A stretch of DNA of 7,992 nt from Paracoccaceae bacterium (lineage in GTDB: Bacteria; Pseudomonadota; Alphaproteobacteria; Rhodobacterales; Rhodobacteraceae), in assembly GCA_003447515.1 (NCBI GenBank), contig DLZA01000407.1, positions 1 to 7,992 on the forward strand. Direction: 5' to 3'. Positions 1 to 5,004 of the stretch are shown here, piece after piece. The notes under the pieces were generated by a model. The model saw only the letters and a program-made list of their open reading frames with translations, had not been told where the DNA came from and did no database searches. Position 1 is the stretch's first letter, and each line of letters begins with the position of its first letter. The position numbers and the translations under genes are program-made.

Positions 1-1298
1 CGGGTTGAGAGCTTCACCGTCCAGTTTTCAAATCCTAGATGAGCATATACTGTTGCGAGGAATGAAATGAATTTTTTTGTCTCAGATTCAATTTGATCCA
101 TACTACAAAAGATATGGCCATCATCCTGTGTAAACCCACGTACGCGCATTATGCCATGCAATGCTCCTGAAGGCTCGTACCGATGACACGATCCAAATTC
201 GCAAAGCCGCAAGGGTAAATCGCGATAGGATTTTAGGCCTTGGTTGAAAACTTGCACGTGGCCGGGACAGTTCATTGGTTTCAGTGCATTGATCGCTTTC
301 TCACGGGCGTGATCCTCGTCCACTTCCACAATGAACATGTTCTCTTGGTACTTATCCCAGTGTCCCGAAGCTTCCCAAAGTTTACGTTCGATCACTTCTG
401 GGGTATTGACCTCGCGGTAGCCATCACGTGTTTGCATGCGGCGCATATAATCCATGAGGTTCGTATATATCTGCCAGCCGTTTGGGTGCCAAAAGATTTG
501 ACCGGGAGCCTCTTCTTGCATGTGGAATAGATTCATTTCACGACCTAGTTTCCGGTGGTCACGTTTAGCTGCCTCTTCCAACATCAAGAGGTGAGCTTTT
601 AGGTCGTTTTTGTTTTTAAACGCCACGCCGTAGATGCGCTGCAACATGGCATTGTTGGAATTTCCACGCCAGTATGCGCCTGCAACTGACATAAGTCTGA
701 AACTGTCGCCAGGTACTTGGCCCGTATGTTGTAAGTGTGGGCCACGGCACAGATCTTGCCAATCTCCGTGCCAGTACATGCGCAGTGGCTCGTTACCTGG
801 TATTGCGGAGATGAGTTCTAATTTGTAGGGCTCGTTAGCGTGTTGATAGAATTCGACAGCGCGGTCGCGGTCCCAAACCTCAGTTGTGACGGGTTCGCGT
901 TTATTTATGATTTCACGCATCTTTTTTTCAATAAGACCGAGGTCTTCGGGGGTGAAGGGTTCAGTGCGGTCAAAGTCGTAATACCAGCCGTCTTTGATGA
1001 CCGGGCCTATGGTGACTTTGACGTCTGGCCAAATTTCTTGAACTGCTCGGGCCATTATGTGAGCGCAGTCATGGCGGATCAACTCAAGCGCTTGGGCATC
1101 GTCCTTGATTGTGTGGATTTCAAAACTACAATCTGAGTTGATGACGCGGGACAGGTCGCGGTGTTCGCCGTCTACAGAACAAGAGAACGCTGACTTGGCC
1201 AGAGATTTGCTGATATCAGCGGCAACTTCTGCGCCAGTGATGCCTGCTGCATATGTACGCTGTGCGCCATCGGGAAGGGTGAGTGTCACTTTGGCCAT
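1..1298 (-). CDS. thrS: Threonyl-tRNA synthetase, N-terminal two thirds (3' end beyond window)
   Basis: A class II aminoacyl-tRNA synthetase that charges tRNA-Thr with threonine in the cytoplasm and hydrolyses mischarged Ser-tRNA-Thr. The 432 visible codons read without interruption. The order is a TGS domain (about residues 1-62), an editing domain with the HxxxH pair (H76, H80) and the CRGPH motif (C184, H188), then the start of the catalytic core. The core shows MNCPGH (C344, by homology a zinc ligand), motif 2 around [10 protein letters not shown] (R373) and DDGH (H395, the second zinc ligand). The third zinc ligand, motif 3 and the anticodon-binding domain lie beyond the left edge; E. 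coli ThrRS is about 642 residues. The start at 1298 opens a typical TGS strand ([11 protein letters not shown]) and has GGAAGAG (1306-1312) 7 nt upstream. It is divergent from the EamA gene. Identity is essentially certain. Confidence 0.98.
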   Translation of the reverse strand, partial: MAKVTLTLPDGAQRTYAAGITGAEVAADISKSLAKSAFSCSVDGEHRDLSRVINSDCSFEIHTIKDDAQALELIRHDCAHIMARAVQEIWPDVKVTIGPVIKDGWYYDFDRTEPFTPEDLGLIEKKMREIINKREPVTTEVWDRDRAVEFYQHANEPYKLELISAIPGNEPLRMYWHGDWQDLCRGPHLQHTGQVPGDSFRLMSVAGAYWRGNSNNAMLQRIYGVAFKNKNDLKAHLLMLEEAAKRDHRKLGREMNLFHMQEEAPGQIFWHPNGWQIYTNLMDYMRRMQTRDGYREVNTPEVIERKLWEASGHWDKYQENMFIVEVDEDHAREKAINALKPMNCPGHVQVFNQGLKSYRDLPLRLCEFGSCHRYEPSGALHGIMRVRGFTQDDGHIFCSMDQIESETKKFISFLATVYAHLGFENWTVKLST

Positions 1299-1359
1299 CT
1301 GAGGGCTCTTCCATCGTTTTGACGCCTACGAAACGTCCGGTTGCGGTTATTACTTCGAC

Positions 1360-1402
1360 GTTTTGATCTTTTGCTGAGGCGTTGTCAACATGAGCGTGAC
1401 AA
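1360..1402 (-). promoter_or_regulatory. Candidate thrS promoter overlapped by a small inverted repeat
   Basis: On the minus strand a perfect -35 hexamer TTGACA lies at 1388-1383. The best -10 at normal spacing is poor (around 1366-1360, TCAAAA or CAAAAC). The -35 sits inside an inverted repeat on the plus strand, TTGTCA (1382-1387), a 9-nt spacer, then TGACAA (1397-1402), which could be an operator or coincidence. A second inverted repeat, AAACGTC (1331-1337) with GACGTTT (1357-1363), would lie in the thrS leader. Only the hexamer and the repeats are seen; promoter activity is inferred. Confidence 0.22.
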
Positions 1403-1434
1403 GATGAACAAGCTCCTTTTCGGATGAGTGTTGG

Positions 1435-1463
1435 TTGATAGGTTTGCCGCTAAAAATTATACA
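1435..1463 (+). promoter_or_regulatory. Sigma70-type promoter for the EamA transporter gene
   Basis: TTGATA (1435-1440, 5 of 6 to consensus), a spacer of exactly 17 nt, then TATACA (1458-1463, 4 of 6). Transcription would start near 1470, giving a leader of about 80 nt before the ATG at 1551. It is the best promoter match in the divergent intergenic region and points to the only plus-strand gene there. Confidence 0.55.
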
Positions 1464-1485
1464 GATTTCACCTAACAACGTCTGA

Positions 1486-1498
1486 TGAAATAATTTCA
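1486..1498. promoter_or_regulatory. 13-bp palindrome in the EamA leader, possible operator
   Basis: TGAAAT, one central A, then ATTTCA is a perfect odd palindrome about 20 nt downstream of the predicted -10. Its position would suit a repressor site, but AT-rich palindromes of this size also arise by chance. No regulator gene is adjacent. Confidence 0.2.
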
Positions 1499-1536
1499 AT
1501 CGTTTTGTCCAAAAGTAAGCGTGTGGTGCATTCCGC

Positions 1537-1543
1537 AAAAGGA
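1537..1543 (+). promoter_or_regulatory. Ribosome binding site favouring the ATG at 1551
   Basis: AAAAGGA ends 7 nt before the ATG at 1551, whereas the alternative in-frame ATG at 1590 has no purine-rich sequence at the right distance. This decides the start used for the transporter, although homologues probably begin near the second ATG. Confidence 0.45.
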
Positions 1544-1550
1544 CAAATTG

Positions 1551-2468
1551 ATGGTTGTGCTAACCTGCAAACTTCCTAACAGTGCGCCCATGTCTGATAG
1601 AAAACCCCTTTGGCTGGTTCTTGCGCCCATGATTTTTCTCCTGCTTTGGGCAGGTGGCTATACGGTGGCGAAGATTGGTTTACGCCATGCACCACCAATG
1701 ACTTTACTAGCAATACGGTTTGGATTTGTGGTGCTGATCATGGGTATATTGTTTCTGATAATGCGTCCACCTTTGCCCAAAACATGGGTGGAATGGGGTC
1801 ATTTAGCTTTCGTTGGTGTGATGATCCAGACAGTGTATTTTGGGCTGAACTATTTGGGGTTTGTGAATGGCATTCCAGCGGGTACTTCGGCTCTTATTAT
1901 GTCAATGCAGCCGATTGCGGTAGCGTTTATTGCGCCGCGGTGGGCTGGGGAGCACGTGGGGTTGGTTCAATGGTTTGGGTTAGTTCTTGCGCTGATTGGT
2001 TCGGCGGTTGTTATACTTGCTAGGATGAATGTGGGACCGACGCCGTTAGTTGGCTATGTTTTTACGACTGTGGGGATGTTTGGCATGGTGGCTGGCACTC
2101 TCTGGGAAAAGCGCTTTGGTCTTTCACATCATCCTGTAACTGCGAACTTGATTGGTTATGGCGCAGGGCTGATTTGTTTACTTCCGTTTTTGTTGCTGGA
2201 GGATGTGACAGACGTGCAGTGGACATGGTCGTTTGTTGGTGCGCTTGCCTATTTGGTGATTGGAAATTCGGTTATTGCTATCGGTCTATTGTTAGCAATG
2301 GTTCGTGCTGGAGAGGTGTCTAAGGTCTCGGCGCAGTTGTTTCTAGTACCTCCAGTGGCCGCTATTATGGCGTGGTTTGTGCTTGGTGAGGAGATGCCAT
2401 TCTGGGCTTGGCTTGGGTTTGGTTTTGCAGGCGCTGGGGTATATTTAGCAACGCATAAGCGTGTGTAA
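1551..2468 (+). CDS. EamA/DMT-superfamily inner-membrane transporter
   Basis: A small hydrophobic carrier of the drug/metabolite transporter superfamily, probably exporting a metabolite or amino acid; the substrate cannot be read from the sequence. From 1551 it has 305 residues, from the alternative ATG at 1590 it has 292, both normal for the family (about 290-300). It shows about ten hydrophobic helices in two EamA repeats. The first begins with FLLLWAGGYTVAKIGL. The second ends with the typical GEVSKVSAQLFLVPP stretch followed by FVLGEE, a glycine-rich last helix and a short basic tail (THKRV). The start at 1551 is chosen for its Shine-Dalgarno. The 13 extra residues before MSDRKP are not hydrophobic enough for a signal peptide and may be untranslated in reality. 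A GTG at 1521 is also in frame but has no support. It has its own promoter and appears monocistronic. Confidence 0.9.
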   Translation: MVVLTCKLPNSAPMSDRKPLWLVLAPMIFLLLWAGGYTVAKIGLRHAPPMTLLAIRFGFVVLIMGILFLIMRPPLPKTWVEWGHLAFVGVMIQTVYFGLNYLGFVNGIPAGTSALIMSMQPIAVAFIAPRWAGEHVGLVQWFGLVLALIGSAVVILARMNVGPTPLVGYVFTTVGMFGMVAGTLWEKRFGLSHHPVTANLIGYGAGLICLLPFLLLEDVTDVQWTWSFVGALAYLVIGNSVIAIGLLLAMVRAGEVSKVSAQLFLVPPVAAIMAWFVLGEEMPFWAWLGFGFAGAGVYLATHKRV

Positions 2469-2486
2469 ATGTTTTTCCATTGTATG

Positions 2487-2522
2487 CAATGGCGTACATA
2501 TACCATCGCATGCTATTGTTTT
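2487..2522 (+). terminator. Possible Rho-independent terminator after the EamA gene
   Basis: CAATGGC (2487-2493) can pair with GCTATTG (2512-2518) using one G-U wobble, with an 18-nt loop, followed by TTTT and an AT-rich stretch. The long loop and short stem make it weak. A competing perfect hairpin, CCATTG-TATG-CAATGG (2477-2492), shares the left arm and has no T-run after it, so the two structures are mutually exclusive. Confidence 0.4.
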
Positions 2523-2534
2523 AATTGAATTTTA

Positions 2535-2562
2535 TTGACAATTTAGTTGATGATGCTATTTG
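2535..2562 (+). promoter_or_regulatory. Promoter for the 84-residue orphan gene
   Basis: A perfect TTGACA (2535-2540) is followed after 16 nt by TATTTG (2557-2562), a partial -10 match. The strong -35 with a degenerate -10 is commonly seen in alphaproteobacteria. The predicted start near 2569 would leave a leader of about 25 nt that still contains the ribosome binding site. Confidence 0.5.
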
Positions 2563-2593
2563 GAGGTCTGTATAGAACATTTGGGAGACTGCC

Positions 2594-2848
2594 ATGTACA
2601 AGCCTAACACATCTTTTTTGCTTTCGATCGAGGACATTGAAGTTATCGAGAACGCTTTGCGGTTTCACAAAAAAGACTTGTCAATGAAACGTATGAAAGT
2701 TGCAGCCAACAGTGCTGCGCCTAAAACGGGTTATGATGCGGTGGCAAGGCTGGATAATTCCGTGCGGAAAATTCACGAACTTATGGGAAATCTGCACAAC
2801 CAAAAAGTATTCTTCCGCCCGTCTAACATGGCCTACGTCAGCGGATAA
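2594..2848 (+). CDS. Small protein of unknown function (84 aa)
   Basis: I do not recognise a named family; it resembles short conserved hypothetical proteins of Rhodobacteraceae, from memory only. It is soluble, with no signal peptide or membrane helix. Residues 10-35 look like an amphipathic helix with mixed charge (SIEDIEVIENALRFHKKDL). A second helix (about 48-68) contains VRKIHELMGNLHNQK, and an aromatic tail, FFRPSNMAYVSG, closes the protein. There are no cysteines and no zinc, nucleotide-binding or DNA-binding motif I can name. The ATG has GGGAG (2583-2587) 6 nt upstream. A promoter before it and a strong terminator after it indicate a dedicated single-gene transcript, which supports real expression. 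A helical adaptor or regulator would fit, but that is a guess. Confidence 0.85.
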   Translation: MYKPNTSFLLSIEDIEVIENALRFHKKDLSMKRMKVAANSAAPKTGYDAVARLDNSVRKIHELMGNLHNQKVFFRPSNMAYVSG

Positions 2849-2871
2849 ATTCCAAGGGACAAGGCAAAGTT

Positions 2872-2910
2872 AACCGCGTTGGTGTTTGGGCACGAACGCG
2901 GTTTTTGTTT
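2872..2910 (+). terminator. Rho-independent terminator after the 84-aa gene
   Basis: AACCGCGTT (2872-2880) pairs perfectly with AACGCGGTT (2895-2903). Inside, GTG (2882-2884) can pair with CAC (2891-2893) across a G/G mismatch. The 3' arm runs directly into TTTTTGTTT (2902-2910). This is a textbook intrinsic terminator 23 nt after the stop codon. It also argues against a translation start for the next gene at 2886, which would place coding sequence in the hairpin. Confidence 0.88.
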
Positions 2911-2942
2911 GTGTAGAGGGTGCGATTGCGTCAGTAAGGTGT

Positions 2943-3476
2943 ATGACCACGATCCTGCTGAATAAACCCATGAATGTTCTATCGCAATTTACCAGCGAAG
3001 GGGGGCATAAGTCCCTGCGAGACCTCGTTACTGTGAAGAACGTTTACGCGGCGGGGCGGTTGGATCGTGATAGCGAGGGATTGTTGGTTTTGACTGATGA
3101 TGGAGCGCTGCAAAATAGGATCGCTTCGCCAAAGTTTAAGTGGCCCAAAACTTATTGGGTTTTGGTTGAGAGGGTGCCTTGTGAGGTCGCACTAGCAGTT
3201 TTACGGACAGGAGTTGATCTAAAGGATGGGCGCACTAAGCCTGCGGATGTATTACTGATGGATACCCCGCAGGGACTATGGGAGCGTGACCCACCCGTCC
3301 GCGTCCGCAAGTCGATAAAGGATTGCTGGCTCTCTATCACGATCCGCGAAGGTCGCAACCGACAGGTACGGCGGATGGTAGCGGCTGTTGGCCATCCTTG
3401 TCTGCGACTAATTAGATTTTCCATAGGAGATTGGACATTGGAAGGTTTGGATCCTGGCGAATGGATAGAGGTTTAG
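2943..3476 (+). CDS. rluE: 23S rRNA pseudouridine synthase, RluE type (RsuA/RluB/E/F family)
   Basis: Converts a uridine of 23S rRNA to pseudouridine; the E. coli RluE target is U2457. The 177-residue protein has the family start LLNKPMNVLSQFT (residues 5-17), matching RluE's LLFNKPYDVLPQFT. The catalytic block is AAGRLDRDSEGLLVLT with D41 as the nucleophilic aspartate, and the C-terminal signature EGRNRQVRRM is at 136-145, followed by HPCLRLIR. There is no S4 RNA-binding domain, as in RluE and unlike RsuA or RluB. The start at 2943 is chosen because MTTILLNKP matches the family and an upstream in-frame ATG at 2886 lies inside the preceding terminator. The ribosome binding site is poor: AAGG is only 3 nt before the ATG. 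It is the first gene of a compact three-gene run. The exact rRNA position is inferred from homology. Confidence 0.93.
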   Translation: MTTILLNKPMNVLSQFTSEGGHKSLRDLVTVKNVYAAGRLDRDSEGLLVLTDDGALQNRIASPKFKWPKTYWVLVERVPCEVALAVLRTGVDLKDGRTKPADVLLMDTPQGLWERDPPVRVRKSIKDCWLSITIREGRNRQVRRMVAAVGHPCLRLIRFSIGDWTLEGLDPGEWIEV

Positions 3477-3477
3477 C

Positions 3478-4212
3478 ATGGAATATCTTTTAGCGAATGG
3501 ACGGCAGATCGCGTATCGAAAGACAGAGGGTGATGGGCCAGGTGTTTTGTTTCTTGGTGGGTTTAGGTCTGACATGGAAGGCACGAAGGCAGTGTTTTTA
3601 GAGAATTGGGCAAAGCGCGCAGGGCGCGCTTTTTTACGGTTCGATTATTCTGGTCATGGTAGCTCATCTGAAGAGTTCACAGATGGGTGTATTGGGGAGT
3701 GGAGCGATGATGCGATTGCTGTGCTTGATGAACTAACAAAAGGACCGCAGGTTCTGGTTGGCTCTTCGATGGGGGGGTGGATCTCGCTGCTTTGTGCGCG
3801 GGCGCGACCGAAGAGAATGGCGGGATTGGTCGGGGTCGCATCGGCTCCTGATTTCACTGAGGACAGTATGTGGAATGGGTTTTTGGAGTCGCAGAAGAAC
3901 GAATTACTATGTTCGGGACATGTCGAATTGCGCTCAGGCTATGATGATGAGCCTTACATAATCACGCAGAAATTGATTGAGGACGGGCGGAAGCAGTTGG
4001 TGTTGCGTGAGCCACTCGATTTGCCGTTTCCTGTGCGTTTATTGCATGGAACTGCAGATGTAGATGTCGAGATGTCAGTTCCTTTGCGGATTGTGGGGCA
4101 TGTGACCTGTGAGGATTTGCAGTTGACCTTTGTGAAGGGAGCGGACCATCGTTTTAGCGATGGACCATGTTTGGAGATGATAGTGAGCGCTGTGAAAGAG
4201 TTAACAGCATGA
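3478..4212 (+). CDS. Alpha/beta-hydrolase, ABHD10-like serine esterase/thioesterase
   Basis: A cytoplasmic alpha/beta-fold hydrolase of 244 residues, the usual size for the family. The nucleophile elbow is GSSMG (95-99) with S97. The likely acid is D194 in LLHGTADVDV, and the base is H224 in GADHRFS. The oxyanion-side loop is LGGFRSDMEGTKA (26-38), and FDYSGHGSS (55-63) is typical of the ABHD10 branch, whose mammalian member hydrolyses acyl-glucuronides and thioester-linked palmitate. The bacterial substrate is unknown. No signal peptide is present. The ATG follows the rluE stop by one nucleotide and has GAGG 6 nt upstream. Its stop overlaps the next start in ATGA, so translation is probably coupled along the run. 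Fold and triad are clear; substrate is not. Confidence 0.92.
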   Translation: MEYLLANGRQIAYRKTEGDGPGVLFLGGFRSDMEGTKAVFLENWAKRAGRAFLRFDYSGHGSSSEEFTDGCIGEWSDDAIAVLDELTKGPQVLVGSSMGGWISLLCARARPKRMAGLVGVASAPDFTEDSMWNGFLESQKNELLCSGHVELRSGYDDEPYIITQKLIEDGRKQLVLREPLDLPFPVRLLHGTADVDVEMSVPLRIVGHVTCEDLQLTFVKGADHRFSDGPCLEMIVSAVKELTA

Positions 4213-4871
4213 GTGTTGCGGAAGCTGTGGCAGCGCGACGGTCTTGCAGGGCATTTTTGAGCGATGCGATTGATGCTGATTTTGTGCGTGATGTGCTAGT
4301 GAAGGCCAGCCGTGCTGCTTCGGGTGGAAATGTGCAGCCTTGGAGAATTTATCTATTGCATGGGAAGCGAATGGACACCTTCAAAGCTGGGATAGCGGAG
4401 CGGGTCGCAAAAGGGTTAGTGGATACGCCAGAGTATCCTGTGTATCCATCACCGTTGAAAGAGCCTTATCGCACGCAGCGGTTTGCGGTGGGAGAGGAGA
4501 TGTATGCGCGACTGGGTATTCCGCGTGAGGATAAAATGGCGCGTTTGGAGTGGTTTGCGAATAACTATCAGTTTTTTGGTGCACCTATGGCAGTTTTTGT
4601 AGCAGTAGACATTGATATGGTGACTGCACAGTGGACGGATCTTGGTGGTTATATGGCGACGGTAACCTTGTTACTGGAGGAGGCTGGACTGGCGTCTTGT
4701 TCCCAGGAGTGTTGGTCCGTACAGCATAAATTTGTATCAAAATTTGTGGGGATGCCTGCAAAGGAGATGTTGTTTGCGGGCATCGCGATTGGTAAGGCGG
4801 ATGTGGAACACCCCGTAAATGGGTTCATGACCGCGCGTGCGGCGCCTGAGGTCTGGTTACGGGACGCTTGA
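4209..4871 (+). CDS. FMN-dependent nitroreductase-family oxidoreductase
   Basis: A 220-residue NAD(P)H:FMN oxidoreductase of the nitroreductase superfamily, normally a homodimer with FMN at the interface. FMN phosphate contacts are expected from RRSCRAF (R10, R11, S12). The SGGNVQPW segment (38-45, with N41 and Q43) and GLASCSQE (160-167) form the other usual flavin-binding parts. AGIAIGKAD near 190 is the typical C-terminal strand. The pattern EPYRTQR, then LGIPREDKMAR, then FFGAPM, is what I recall of the nitrobenzoate-reductase-like (PnbA-type) subgroup, so quinones or nitroaromatics are possible substrates; the physiological one is unknown. The ATG at 4209 overlaps the hydrolase stop by 4 nt. 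The in-frame ATG at 4167 is rejected because it would extend 45 nt into the hydrolase and add residues outside the family. Confidence 0.93.
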   Translation: MSVAEAVAARRSCRAFLSDAIDADFVRDVLVKASRAASGGNVQPWRIYLLHGKRMDTFKAGIAERVAKGLVDTPEYPVYPSPLKEPYRTQRFAVGEEMYARLGIPREDKMARLEWFANNYQFFGAPMAVFVAVDIDMVTAQWTDLGGYMATVTLLLEEAGLASCSQECWSVQHKFVSKFVGMPAKEMLFAGIAIGKADVEHPVNGFMTARAAPEVWLRDA

Positions 4872-4901
4872 TGCATTTGCAGGCTTGATTTTCTCCAGAT
4901 C

Positions 4902-4940
4902 CATAAGTTCGCTTATGTCCTTAAACTTGTGAGGGTTTAA
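4902..4940. repeat. Two short inverted repeats in the convergent gap
   Basis: CATAAG-TTCG-CTTATG (4902-4917) is a perfect 6-bp stem with a TTCG tetraloop, and TTAAAC-8 nt-GTTTAA (4921-4940) is a second 6-bp stem three bases later. They lie between the convergent nitroreductase and RND stop codons, where terminators are expected. Neither is GC-rich or followed by a T-run on either strand, so they are not convincing intrinsic terminators. They may be weak transcript-end structures. Confidence 0.35.
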
Positions 4941-5004
4941 CTATGTGGCGTGTGATCCAGCTTTTTTAAGAAATGGGTGGTTTAACCTTGGTGTTTAATG
5001 TCGG

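Noticed and set aside
240..1302. Several plus-strand open frames at 240-1302
   Set aside because: All are antisense to the continuous, motif-complete thrS frame.
1350..1538. A 62-codon open frame on the minus strand in the divergent intergenic region
   Set aside because: It lies across the predicted EamA promoter and leader, has no recognisable motif, and I saw no supporting ribosome binding site. Chance frame more likely.
1610..2023. A 137-codon frame overlapping the EamA gene on the same strand
   Set aside because: The translation is rich in Trp, Cys and Gly, and the EamA frame accounts for this sequence with clear family motifs.
4872..5004. Intrinsic terminators for the convergent nitroreductase and RND transcripts
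   Set aside because: The inverted repeats here are short and AT-rich and lack a following T-run on either strand, so they are listed only as repeats.
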